Source of the DNA: Carposina sasakii
Taxonomy: Eukaryota > Arthropoda > Insecta > Lepidoptera > Carposinidae
DNA: 64,000 bases
Direction: 5' to 3'
Assembly (NCBI GenBank): GCA_014607495.2
Contig: CP053159.1
Coordinates: 6,207,501-6,271,500, forward strand
Shown: in pieces, positions 22,736-33,140 of the stretch
Position numbering within the stretch: the first letter of the stretch is position 1
Layout: each line of letters opens with the position of its first letter
Notes under the pieces: generated by a model
The model's input: the letters and a program-made list of their open reading frames with translations, nothing else
Databases searched by the model: none
Told to the model about the DNA's origin: nothing
Position numbers and translations under genes: made by a program

Positions 22736-23720
22736 CATTACCCTGGTGGTCGCAGTGTTGTCAGGGCGGCGTTATTGCGCCGAGGTACACCCGCGTCAGC
22801 CATAGATATCGTGCTGACGTCACTCTCTGAGAATACTTAATCTTGAAAACATTATTATGATGACTGTTTTTTAGAAATGATGTCCATATTGTGTTACTAA
22901 TAATATGAACCTTGCATTCAAACTATTATATAATTTCTCACAGAGGTATTTAATAATGGCACCAGTTCGGTATCATAAATTGTTGTAGATTAGTTATATC
23001 CCTATAAGTCAGCTCTCTAGCTTAGAATTAACGTTTTAAAATATTTTTTAAAGGGATTTATAGACTGGACCTTCCCAGCCGCACTATAATGTAACACGGG
23101 ATACTAATGTACCTAGTCTCAGATTACTTAAGTTCACTATATCCTCACGATCCATTATCATTCAAGCAACTAACTATGAAATATGCAACTTTACCTACTT
23201 ATAGTCACTGCACATAGAGTACAAAATCTGTCAAAAATCACAGAGCAAATTGTTATCAAAATACCAAAACTCATTAAAACGTTTAAGTTAGGTAATCGTC
23301 AACCTATGTTATACCATAGAGGAATAAGATTACATCTATGGTTATACTTACCATATTTTAAAGAACGTATATTATCAGTATGCCCTGCTAATACTATGAT
23401 TTTATATATTAATATGTAAAGTTAAAAAATAATAATAATAATAGAAAAGGTGATCAAATGTTTATTGGAATCAGAAAACCACATTTACCGCGTCGGTTTT
23501 CAGACTATTAGCCGCTGAGATAAAATCCATCCTTAAGGACAGCGGCATTGATGAGCACGCGACATGCCGCGACATCCAAACCATACAAATAGGTTTTAAA
23601 CATCGATGCTATATTTAAAATCGCAGGTTGGACTGGCGATTCCAGTACTTTTGTAAGCCATTACAATAGACCTGTCGCTACTGGTAATAATGATAAGTAC
23701 TGCCTTAGCTCCAAGATAAT
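22736..23720 (+). pseudogene. tyrosine recombinase of the PAT-like element
   Basis: The enzyme would integrate the circular DNA copy of the element. The N-terminal core-binding domain starts in an open frame at 22736-22837 (RGTPASAIDIVLTS). The 78-codon frame at 23183-23419 holds box I, TAHRVQNLS, with the catalytic Arg at 23216-23218, and GNRQP further on. Box II reads STRHAATS at 23554-23577 with Arg at 23560-23562, but the His expected three residues before it is Met. AGWTGDSSTF and then the nucleophile Tyr (codon 23662-23664, HYNRP) follow. Frameshifts and stops separate the blocks. Gene order gag-RT-RH-YR, all on one strand, agrees with the split-repeat termini. Confidence 0.85.
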
Positions 23721-23940
23721 TATGTTCGTCTTAGAAAGATATTTGGTGTGATATTTTTTTGTTTATCACTTATTGATTAAAGTACCCACTTCTTTTTATC
23801 TTATAAAATCTTAAAATCTTTCTTATTTTCCATTAGATACATAAATAAGCAAGTTTGTATTACAATGTACTTGCATGATTTTAATTTTACTTTTCTACAA
23901 ATTAGATCATGATATTTTCATGTGTTCTCTAAACATTTAC

Positions 23941-23998
23941 ATTGTGTTATGAATATAATAAAAGGTAAACTAATCTCGAGGACGAGGCACGAGTATAA
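23941..23998 (-). repeat. fragment of the repeat at 16913-17076
   Basis: Reverse complement of about 16913-16976, ending at 'attgtgttatgaatataata'. It abuts and slightly overlaps the left end of the MITE at 23992-24379, whose own interior repeats the same words at 24270-24306. Confidence 0.7.
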
Positions 23999-24379
23999 TT
24001 AATGATTAAACGAACTTACCTGTACGTGAAGTTCAATCATAATTATACGAAGTGCCTCGTCCGAAGAGATTAGTATATATTCCCACCCGCCCGGTGTATA
24101 GAGACAATGACACCCATATGCTATGAAAATATCATGGATATCTGGCTCTAAACTAAATGAGGCTAACAGGCGGTGCTTGGCACAAGGTTGAAATTACGGA
24201 CTACCCTCATTTTTTTTTTTTTTTTCTTTCAACCATAGTGCAGAGGTGGTATCACTAGGCGTTACTACATTGTGTTATGAATATAATAAAAGGTAAACTA
24301 ATCTCTTCGGACGAGGCACTTCGTATAATTATGATTGAACTTCACGTACAGGTAAGTTCGTTTAATCATTAATTATACT
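23992..24379. mobile_element. MITE with 83-bp inverted repeats
   Basis: Arms 23992-24074 ('agtataattaatgattaaac' onward) and 24297-24379 are complementary almost throughout. Each arm contains a second, inner symmetry around 'gtgcctcgtcc'. The interior has a long T run (24209-24225). The arm at the right reads 'acgtacaggtaagttcg', a near-perfect splice-donor consensus. No ORF; superfamily unassigned. Confidence 0.75.
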
Positions 24380-24516
24380 ATATTATCATCATAACAGACG
24401 CCGAAGGATTCACCCATATATCCAAAATAATGTAAACTGCAGATTGTCAGTTGCAGCACGAGAGCTGCGTGAAACAGATAATAAATTTGTGGGATTCTAT
24501 AGAATGTCCAAAGTAA

Positions 24517-24705
24517 ACTCGGGTAACCTAGTAGCTCGGCGACCGGCACGACGCGTCGCGCGCGATCAGTTGCCAACGCGTTACTAACTGGTTAGTGACT
24601 AGTCGCGTCGTGTGCGAACCTGTATGGCAATGTATGGGCGGTGACGCTCAAAAAACTCGTTTGTGATTAGTTCCTTTTGAGTAGCTCCATGTGCGGAGGG
24701 CCTAA
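24517..24705 (+). repeat. split direct repeat B1
   Basis: Runs from 'actcgggtaacctagtagct' to 'tgcggagggcctaa'. It equals B2 (24875-25076) except that it lacks 13 bp present in B2 ('tagtaacttgagt' region). Confidence 0.9.
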
Positions 24706-24733
24706 GTCCCTCCGCACATGGAGCTACTCAAAT
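24680..24733. promoter_or_regulatory. putative YR recombination site at the B1/A2 junction
   Basis: The end of B1, 'gagtagctccatgtgcggag', and the start of A2, 'ctccgcacatggagctactc', are perfect inverted arms around 'ggcctaagtcc'. Inverted arms flanking a short asymmetric spacer are the usual design of tyrosine-recombinase crossover sites. The word taag at this spacer also occurs at both outer ends of the element (16688-16691 and 25074-25077). Function is inferred. Confidence 0.6.
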
Positions 24734-24874
24734 ATGACGGAATTAATCAGTAATTAGAATTACAAACTGTATTTCGCACACGACGCTACTCACATTGCAA
24801 GGTTTCAGTCACTCCTGTTATTTCTACTACCAAATAAACACGTGCGAAAAACCTAGCAAGGGGAAATATTGGAA
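24706..24874 (+). repeat. split direct repeat A2
   Basis: Near-identical to A1 at 16691-16870 and placed between B1 and B2, which completes the B1-A2-B2 arrangement of PAT/Ngaro elements. Confidence 0.9.
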
Positions 24875-25076
24875 ACTCGGGTAACCTAGTAGCTCGGCGA
24901 CCGGCACGACGCGTCGCGCGCGATCAGTTGCCAACGCGTTACTAACTGGTTAGTGACTAGTCGCGTCGTGTGCGAACCTGTATGGCAATGTATGGGCGGT
25001 GACGCTCAAAAAACTCGTTAGTAACTTGAGTTTGTGATTAGTTCCTTTTGAGTAGCTCCATGTGCGGAGGGCCTAA
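24875..25076 (+). repeat. split direct repeat B2
   Basis: Second copy of B, forming the 3' terminus of the element. Its last 25 bases are the inverted complement of the first 25 bases of A1, so the element also has short terminal inverted repeats. Confidence 0.9.
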
Positions 25077-25079
25077 GAG

Positions 25080-26405
25080 TCAACTAAGGAACTCAGCAGC
25101 GTACCTACTCTCAGGCGATGCCTTTTGTCTTAGATATCAACACAGCCGTACTGTGTAGGCATATTCATATGAATGTAATATACACATATTATATATAAGT
25201 ACAACCAACATAGGTACAACAAACAAGAGAAGAATGGCGTGTAGGCATTTCATATGATTAATTAAGTATAGGTAAAGTATAACATACAAACTAAATAAAG
25301 TACACAAACTCCACATCTCAGCGAGTACAAAGTTTTGAGAAAACGTTTCCAAAGGTACATACAGTCACCTTTCTAACACCGGTAAAGTACGTGGCGAAGC
25401 TTGGTACGGCGAATTTTTATTAGTACTGGCGCAGACGACACACGGGGGAGCCAGTGGCTGCCGAAACGACTGGCAGTCAAAAGAGGAAATGGAGATTCCA
25501 TGTTACAAATGTGAAATCGGTAGGAGGCTGTATTTCTTGGCGGATTACATCTGGAAGCGCAACAGTAACGCGCTCGGCGGAATTTTTATTACCCAACCGT
25601 ACCCAAGGGCTCTATAAAATGACAGAAATACATAAGGATCACTTTGTTTTTGAGATTCATTTCGCATGTTCTCAGTACCCCGTTATAACAATTCATCGTG
25701 AAGAAGACATAGCTTAAAATGTATGGTTGAAATTTATGCCGCAGTGCTAATATAAAAATTTATTGTGCATACCTGTGTTCTATTTTATTTGAAAAACGTA
25801 GGGTATATTTATATTGAAGATATTTGAGAAAAAAAATGTATGAAATTGCCTTTATTTATTTAAACGCAAAATTTAATTATCTTGGCTAGAACGACATTGA
25901 AGCACAGTATTGAAGTCAATGTCTGTTTACTAAATTTTTATTTTTTTCGTGCAGGAAAAAATGATGATACAGGTCTGTCATAATTAGGAAAAATCCGGCT
26001 TTAACAGCCAGCGATTTCAAAACAGCGTAATAACTCAGCCAATATAGGTATATAGCGGGAAGCGTACTCGTTTTATAAAGGCTTGATGAAAACTTGATAT
26101 CATCATATTTTCTGGATCGTTCACCTAAATTAAAGGTAATTTATAACCCAATGTACACAGCCGGTGCCCGTCCCGGCCTTATTAAACAAATAAAGTAATG
26201 AATTGTTGAGCCCCAATAAACAAAAAGGAATTTGAAACTTTATTATTTACCAACGGTGAGGAAAAACAAATAAAATTAAACAAATTTTGATAATATTATA
26301 TTGTTTTGCTTTGTAACAATGTTCTGGTAAAATGTTGTATTTTCTTATATGAGGAAAGTAAAGAATATGTTAAATGGGTAAAATTATGTGCAAACAAACT
26401 ATATT
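25080..26405. other. non-coding DNA with one unclassified short ORF
   Basis: The only feature of note is an 87-codon plus-strand frame at 25454-25717 (MAAETTGSQKRKWRFHV...). Its composition is less AT-biased than its surroundings, but it has no recognisable domain and no supporting splice or promoter context. The remainder is AT-rich and unassigned. Confidence 0.3.
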
Positions 26406-26410
26406 TTGTA

Positions 26411-26625
26411 CTTGCGGCTGCCCGTGACTTCGTTCGTGTGCAGTGTATAGCCTATGTGTTATTCAAAATCCCTTAGAATAATGATTCGCTCCGGAGCAAA
26501 GTCCAATCATTAATCTATGCAAAATCCGTTCAGAAGTTTTTGAGTAAAAAAGAGTAACCTACATTCACACACAGCCACACATATATCCAATATCACAAAC
26601 TTTCGCTTTTATAATATGAGCAGGA
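26411..26625 (-). mobile_element. Lep1-like non-autonomous Helitron
   Basis: Read on the minus strand it begins TCCTG after an A, then 'catattataaaagcgaaagt', contains 'ctgaacggattttgcat', and ends 'gaagtcacgggcagccgcaag' type sequence followed by T. The last four bases are CAAG rather than CTAG. Start, end and A/T insertion site match the other copies. Confidence 0.6.
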
Positions 26626-27157
26626 TCGTACTAATATTTTTCCACCTACCTAAAGTCCAACTAAAACTTCTTACCCAAAATCCAACATTCAAAAATAGGT
26701 AGGTAGATACACCGACAAGGATAAATCATATGAAATTAACAACGCAATATCGTGGTTATAAATGATGCAATAGATCATGGTGTAGGTATTAAAGCGGGTC
26801 TAGTAACATTGCAGGTGAGATTAAGTTGCTCTGCGACACAATGCTCGTCTTGATTTATACTATGCACTATGTCCTCGGCGCGCTTTGTTACAGTACAGCA
26901 ACGAACAGTGAGCACACTTAAAAAAATGCAGTATCTGATAATGTTTCAAATATTTAGACTTAACGTACATAAAACATGCATTACATAGTGAGCTGGACTT
27001 TAGCATATCTCGTATTTCTTTAAAAAAATTAACAAAATCACCCTTAATGAGTCCCTTAATATTCTTACTTAAGGTGGGTACAGATCTGCGAAAAGTAGCA
27101 TGCAATGTAACATGAAAGGAGGATTTCATAAGTGTGGACGCAGGACGCGCACGAACC

Positions 27158-27281
27158 GCCCCCTGATTACGTAACTTGCAATAGCAGATCCGAAGCAATG
27201 CAATAGCGAAAATTGAGAATGTGGGTGTGCGCGAGGCGAGGTGCGGGGCGTAGGAGGACGCTTTTTACGTAATCAGGGGGC
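27158..27281. mobile_element. MITE of 'gccccctgattacgtaa' family, 124 bp
   Basis: Ends 'gccccctgattacgtaa' and 'tacgtaatcagggggc' are inverted. The interior includes 'atagcgaaaattg', shared with 12771-12940. Confidence 0.65.
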
Positions 27282-27424
27282 TGAGCGTACGCACTTACAT
27301 CTGTTCCCGGCATGCGCGCGGCGAACTCAGTCTGTCGAGTAGCTGTGTTTTCTGCCATGGTTCGCGCACGTTTCGCAATATAGACATACACAGCCCGTCC
27401 ACAATGGTACTCCGAGCACACTGC

Positions 27425-27541
27425 TGGGATAAGCATGAAACTTTTTACGCGGCGTAACGCTAGCGACTCGCTAGCAAAATCTATGTAATTTGACAGTTGG
27501 ACGATAGCGTTACGGACTATTGAGAGGTTCGTGCTTACCCC
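27425..27541 (+). mobile_element. MITE with 'ggggtaagcacgaacc' ends, copy 1
   Basis: Homologous to 36511-36627 in the opposite orientation; both contain 'gtaacgctagcgactcgcta' followed by 'gcaaaatctatgt'. Termini 'gggataagcatgaaac' and 'aggttcgtgcttacccc' are inverted. The element is GC-richer than its surroundings. Confidence 0.65.
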
Positions 27542-27699
27542 TCGGCTCTGTTCGTGTGTGTAGTGAGCACGGATCGTGCGCGCCATCCATCCACACTATG
27601 CGAATTCTGTTACATTGCATGATACGTTGCGACAATGCGGACGGCAAATTCTTTCATTGCGTGTTACATTGCATGCTACATTACGCAGAAGATGAAAGT

Positions 27700-28500
27700 A
27701 TGTGAAACTACCAAAGAGTTTTAATAGAACTTAAATAAATGCTTCTAGTAGGTACACACATCACGTGGGCTATAATTTACGATCATGCAAAGAAAGTTGA
27801 AATAATATTTTGAAAACCACGACACAATTTATGTGATACCTGTGATATCGTTAACCTACTGTTTTTTTATACACTATGCGTATGTTGTCACAACTTTATT
27901 ATGAATCTTGATACACAACAATAGTAGCAGTTAAACTTGGTATATGTCTTGAAGCTTATCTTTTTAAGGTATAGTAAAACTTGATGAATGTAGTTGGTGA
28001 TTATTATACTAAACTAATGATTTCTAAGATACAAAAGTATAACTATCATCAGTTTTAATGTGCTCGTTCAAGTGTTCAAGTTCTAATTTATCGAACAAAA
28101 AAATTAATAATTTTTCCTTGAGGTTGAAGGCAAAAATTAAGTACCGACCTACACACTTAAAATCATTTTCGTATTATACTTTCCGCTATGAAACAAGTAC
28201 GAAATATGCCTACAGGTAATGTTAATAATATAATCTAAAACTTGTAAGGTATAGCTTGTCAGATATACTCGCCCTTTAACAAACGAAGTAATAAATTCAA
28301 AGTTCTTAATTAATAATCCTTACGTGCGATGTTGTTACTTGGCTAATATATAGAAGTGGTAGAGTAAGTATTTAACATTACACGCTCATAAAATTGATTT
28401 TGCAATCTTAAGTGCTAAACGGTCAAAAGTTTATTTGTAGTAGGTGATGAGGTATGAGATGCATAGGTCATCTTTATCGCGAATAGGTGATATTATGATC
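27700..28500. other. unassigned AT-rich DNA
   Basis: No coding frame or repeat recognised. Confidence 0.35.
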
Positions 28501-28860
28501 TCCGACCGTATTTCGGCCAAGGCGACCAATCTCTACGGAGATTGGCCAGGTACGCAGGAGATATTATAGTGCACAAGTGTGTGCGCAAACACAGATGCAC
28601 TCTCTATTCCCTCACTCTCATAGTCCGATGGGACGGAAAGCCGACACGACCGGAGAGAGATCAGGCGCAGGACCAACGGTTTTACGTGCTTTCCGAGGCA
28701 CGAGCTAAGTGACAATTTTACAACATTAAAATCTGTACATGAAATAAATTCATTGGTACAGGCCCGTGACTGGGAATGAACTTACGCCTCCCGCTTGGAA
28801 GGTGCACGTCTTAACCACTAGGCTTTCACTATCACAGGTGATTTGACATGATATTACAAA
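28500..28860 (-). repeat. composite dispersed repeat with SINE-like head
   Basis: The part 28590-28710 ('agtccgatgggacggaaagc', 'gaccggagagagatcagg') looks like a dispersed lepidopteran repeat. At 28755-28840 the minus strand shows an A-box-like 'agcctagtggttaagacg' and a degenerate B box 'agttcattcccagtc', a tRNA-derived SINE head similar to those at 35640-35705 and 62215-62300. It is not a functional tRNA. Confidence 0.45.
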
Positions 28861-28984
28861 GGTGTGTCACGAACTATTTCTATTGTAAATCAAATTGTAT
28901 TAGGCGTTACAATTCGGAAGTTCAAACATTCACTATGGGTGTAGGTAATGTGTTGGGTTTTAGAGTTTCATAATAATTAGTGGT

Positions 28985-29322
28985 TTACTAATTTACTAAT
29001 TGCTATAATCCTGAGGATGCCACGGTTGTTGGCGAAACATATGTAGATTATTAATCTAGTTTTTGATTTCGGAATAGTGCAATGTATTGTCTTGCATGCT
29101 AGGTGCTAGGGTCTGGTTTCTCGTGGCGATTGTAGTTAGTGCAAGTGCCTGTTTTCGCAGTTATGAGTTATCAGATCCGAGGGTCAGTGGAGGGTGTAGG
29201 GCCCGGTGGTGGGCGCACCAGTAGTGAATATTTCTAGATACAATAGAATTCTACCCTATTGCTATTGTCTTATGTTGTTCCTGTCCGAGTATTTGTAATT
29301 TTCAAATAAAAACTATTCTATT
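28985..29322 (+). repeat. probable retroelement 3' end
   Basis: Begins near 'cctgaggatgccacggttgt', followed by 'tggcgaaacat', and ends with 'aataaaaactattctattct', a polyadenylation-type signal plus a short repeated tail. This pattern suggests a retrotransposed 3' end, but the family is not determined. Confidence 0.3.
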
Positions 29323-29327
29323 CTATA

Positions 29328-29515
29328 ATTAGCGGTAGCCCACATTTTCGTCCGCGTAAAGGGGAATTTCGTATCGGCACTGCATCCGTGGCAAGCCGTA
29401 GCGGGTCTCTAGTTATACAAAAACTTTTCTTTTCAATCACATTATCTATTAAACCGCATCAAAATCCGTCGCATAGTTTAAAAGATCTAACTTTTATAAT
29501 AGGTACTGATTTTCT
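29328..29515 (-). mobile_element. degenerate Lep1-like Helitron
   Basis: On the minus strand it contains 'ctattataaaagtta' near the 5' side, 'gacggattttgatgcgg', and ends 'gcggacgaaaatgtgggct' then 'accgctaat'. The order of blocks is that of the other Helitron copies; the termini are worn. Confidence 0.45.
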
Positions 29516-29519
29516 GTAA

Positions 29520-30530
29520 AGGTGTCCTTGTCAGTATCAAAAGGTTTATATAGAACGCAGAAAGTATGGCAGCGAAGGAGCAAGTCTCGGGAACCCACAA
29601 TAAGTTGCTAAACTTTACATTGGTTCAAAGGTTTCTTCGGTTAAATTAGATTCTTCTAAAGTATAGCTACCGCAATGTGTTTGCAACACCAAGTTATTTT
29701 AGGCTGAACGTGCATTGAAATTTTTTAGATCTGGTTCGTTAAGACTGTGGAGTCAATTTCGCCTTATATAGCCTACCTATCAACAGATACCAAACTCTGC
29801 TAAAACACATTTTTAAAATTAATTTCCCTAATGTACCTTCTTCGCCATAGTTCAAATGCACAAAGGATTTAGTTTAATCCTAAAAGTGCGGCTAGACCCA
29901 TTGATGAGGCAACAAATATTATCCCGGCCGCCCACCAATGGGCTTGTCCTGTCGCCTACAGGCGTTGTGAAGTTGTGATCAATGTGTTATAGCCACTGAC
30001 CTCTTACAAGTACACTGGACTGTAATGGACGGATTGGGGTCATCACGAGAAAATAATTTCAGTTATTTTGAGATATTTTTGTGTTTTAAGCCTAATAACT
30101 GAATTCTTAGATACTATGCTTAACAACTTCATATTCCCGCTCTATTACTATCTTTGTTCTTCTTCCATTCATCTATATTAGCAAAGACAATTATAACTTA
30201 CTTGTCTTTAATATTAGCGACTCATATTTATATATAGTTTTATAGTTTGTATGCACTACCTATTAACTGAAAATATGCATAAACGTATAATGTATGCATA
30301 ATAATAATAATGTAATATATTCATATTTAAAAATGTAAAAAAATAAGAAAAATAATAATAAATAAAGGGAATAATAATAAAACACTTTATTGTACACACA
30401 AACAAATTTGGTACATGGGCGAACTTAATGCAATATAGCATTTTCTACCAGTTAACCCAATTACTGGAGAAAAGCTTAGGGCCGTACAATAAAAATGCAT
30501 ACAAAAAGTCTGGGGTATTCTCTTCGGCTA
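29520..30530. other. non-coding DNA with a retroelement-like tail
   Basis: At 30378-30465 'aaaacactttattgtacaca' and 'gcgaacttaatgc' resemble a dispersed lepidopteran retroelement end, next to an AATA-rich microsatellite. The rest shows nothing recognisable. Confidence 0.3.
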
Positions 30531-30532
30531 TA

Positions 30533-30924
30533 CTGGGTGTAAAAAGACAACTTTGTTCTTTTAATACCTCGTATTCTTTGTAACATCACGGTCATTGTTT
30601 TCTATGGAAGTACCTCTGGGAAACCACGGGTTTCCAAGATATTGAGGTCCAAAGTTACATTAATATTATCATTTTTTTTACATAAATCCATCTGAAATCG
30701 GTTAACAAACATTTTTTTCGTAACCATGTCAAAATGTTATAATGTTAGTTTTGAAGGTACATTTGTACTTTGCGCATCAAACGAATACATTGCTTGCAAT
30801 AAAATGACAGTATTTTTTCATAATTTATTTGTCGTTTCCCAGGGTTGGTTCCATAGAAGAAAATGATCGTAACCTTACAAAGAATACGAGGTATTAAAAA
30901 AACATAGTTGTCTTTTACACCCTG
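30533..30924. mobile_element. MITE with 'cwgggtgt' ends, about 390 bp
   Basis: Arms of about 90 bp (30533-30622 and 30835-30924) are inverted and share 'taatacctcgtattctttgt'. Termini 'ctgggtgtaaaaagacaac' and 'gttgtcttttacaccctg' are flanked by TA on both sides. A TA target duplication is typical of Tc1/mariner-type elements; assignment is inferred. No ORF. Confidence 0.75.
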
Positions 30925-30929
30925 TATAA

Positions 30930-32384
30930 GCTAGCAACTTGTCACTGATCATTTACGTCTGTCTGTGTGTGATAAACGTGACTGTGGGGTATCCTTTATA
31001 ATCCTGCGATTGTAGTACCTCATTTCGGAAACATGATCATGCACGATGAACAAAAAAAATAAAAATACTCTAACATAAAGAAATATATATTTTTAGACCC
31101 GATAATAAAGAACACGTATCATTATTAAAATAGAACCAAAAAAATATATAGAAAATTTATGTCGCAGGAATTAAATTTTAGATTTGTGATTGAGATACAG
31201 ATAGAGGCGCTTCAAAGCAGCTTCTAATTCACACTTAATTACAAAGGCCTTGCTACGAACGAATCATGTTTATATAACAACGTAAAGGTCGGGCTGACGC
31301 GAAGAGTAGCGGGAACACCGTCCTGTAATTAACATAGTAATTATAGGCGTCTAATTGGCTCAGTGTTCATGCCTTGAGTATCAAATAGGCGCGACAAGAC
31401 GAGGGAAGACTCGGTTTGACAGGATAATATGACGTTTAATTAAGTGAAGCGTCCTATGGCTTGAAAATTGTGAAACCTTGTAGAGGTACTTTTGTTTGTT
31501 GAGCGTACCAAATGTTTTTGTGAAAGTGACCGAATTGTCTTTATCGTTATAATCTGATGATTATACTGAATTATGGCTGCATTGCTAAAATTTGCATACA
31601 TACATTCGTATACATATAGGCATGCCCATTGTTGCCAAAGAGGATGGGCAGAAGTGGATAAATTAAGCCCACTTTTTCCTTGTAAGCCTATAGAGTCCCA
31701 AATAGCCATATAAACCCTAGACCCTACACTACAGCTGCTAAAATCCAATTCCTATATTTTACACTTCGAGAATGGAAAGATTAAAAGTAAATAATACATG
31801 TTACAATGTAAATTGATTTTGCATATTTATAAAAACACGGAATACCACGTTTTTAGAGTACCGTAGGTATCTAAGGGAATCTGCTATACAACCAAATACA
31901 TATTTTTTGCTGATTTTATAGATTTTGCAGTTCGTGCGCGGCTTTTATAAAAACACAAGCGCGGACTGTAAACAATAATTCAATAGTTTACGTGACACCG
32001 GCCCTACCCTTTTCTGGTAGTTCACAGATAATAACATTCAATTTTAACGGACGTATTTACGCATCCCGGCTCCCTGGATATTTATGAAGGGTTATACAGT
32101 CGTCCCAAATTGAAATACATTAATATTTTACCATAAACTCGACACTTTCATGCGAAACATAACGTTATCGTAATTGGATTCTTCCCAGCGTGCTCGAATA
32201 ATGCCTACGCTGCTAGGAACTAATCCCCGAAGGGTATTAGAGGTATATAAAAAGTATTTATATCTATGTAAAGAATATGAATGCCAACATAACTATAATA
32301 GATAAGTTTATCAATAGACATGGATCTTTTCGTTAAAAAATAAATGTTTTATTTTATTTTAATTTGATTTACACATCTATATGT
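30930..32384. other. non-coding DNA
   Basis: A stretch at about 31600-31740 ('gtaagcctatagagtcccaa', 'tagccatataaaccctag') looks like a dispersed repeat, but no second copy is in the window. No gene is seen. Confidence 0.3.
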
Positions 32385-33140
32385 CGTGGCCATATCGTGG
32401 AATTAATCATTTCATAAAATGGTCGCATTTCATGAAGTGGCCAATTCAATTTGACCACATCATTAAATCGTCTACATTTCACGATTTTGTCATCGACGTT
32501 TGGCCAAATCGTATTAATAGGGTGTCCATAAAATCCAGAATGTGGTAAGAGGTTATTTATGGTAACGGTATGATTATTTGCTATAAATATCACAATCTAT
32601 AATATTTAAAAAAACATAAGATTTTTGTTTAACAATGTTATTATAAACCAACATTAAGTCTAACATAGATTATACAATATAACACCCTAATTGTGGACTT
32701 CTTCTGCATAGTCACCATACTCTCCTTAAGCCACAGTTTGTCTTATAAATATATATAATACCTAAAAAGAAAAAATAGATGAGTTACCGAATTTATTTAC
32801 CATCTTTCACACATATTCAAAGCGCTTGCAGCGCCTCTACCGATGATTCGTGTAACTATTTGACGATATAATTAATAATCTTGACCACTTCATGAAATAG
32901 TCGGGCGTTTTCGCGCTGTAGTTGCACAGAGCGCGGTATCGAGCGGGCGCGGTATGTTCGCGCTGTTGAATCCGATTTTTATCATCGATCTCCTTCACTT
33001 TTTCTCGCCGAATTTTTGTCAAACCATATCTTTTCTTCATGATGTGGCCAATAGACAGTTGAACATTTCATGAAATGAGACAATTTCATGAAATTTTTGA
33101 TTATATCATGAAATGATCAAATCTACGATATGGCTAGAAC
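32385..33140. mobile_element. MITE with subterminal 'atttcatgaaat' repeats
   Basis: Ends 'tcgtggccatatcgtgg' and the complement of 'tctacgatatggctagaac' are inverted. The word 'tttcatgaaat' or a close variant occurs at least seven times, clustered in both arms (32409-32470 and 33065-33118) and once at 32886. Clustered subterminal words suit transposase binding in hAT- or CACTA-like elements, but the superfamily is not established. No transposase is encoded. Confidence 0.55.

Larger units (their letters stand above)
16691..25076 (+). mobile_element. PAT-like (DIRS-order) tyrosine-recombinase retrotransposon
   Basis: This 8.4-kb element has the split-direct-repeat structure of PAT/Ngaro-type elements: A1 (16691-16870) at the 5' end and B1-A2-B2 (24517-25076) at the 3' end. 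Between them, all on the plus strand, are remnants of gag, reverse transcriptase, RNase H and a tyrosine recombinase. Such elements replicate through a circular DNA that the YR integrates at a site, without the target duplications that DDE integrases make. The sequence 'taag' is present at the left edge, the B1/A2 junction and the right edge. The copy is defective: its genes carry frameshifts and stops, a MULE interrupts gag, and a MITE lies near the 3' end. Group assignment rests on the repeat layout and protein motifs read by eye. Confidence 0.85.
27086..27688. mobile_element. MITE containing two nested MITEs
   Basis: Outer inverted words 'gtagcatgcaatgtaaca' (27095-27112) and the complement near 27663-27680 define a 600-bp element; the subterminal word 'tgttacattgcatg' is repeated inside the right arm. 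Two other inverted-repeat elements (27158-27281 and 27425-27541) sit inside. Open frames over this interval span element borders and look accidental. Confidence 0.55.

Noticed and set aside
27167..27586. 139-codon minus-strand frame
   Set aside because: It spans the borders of three nested MITEs, so it cannot be an inherited gene; the length reflects GC-rich inserts.
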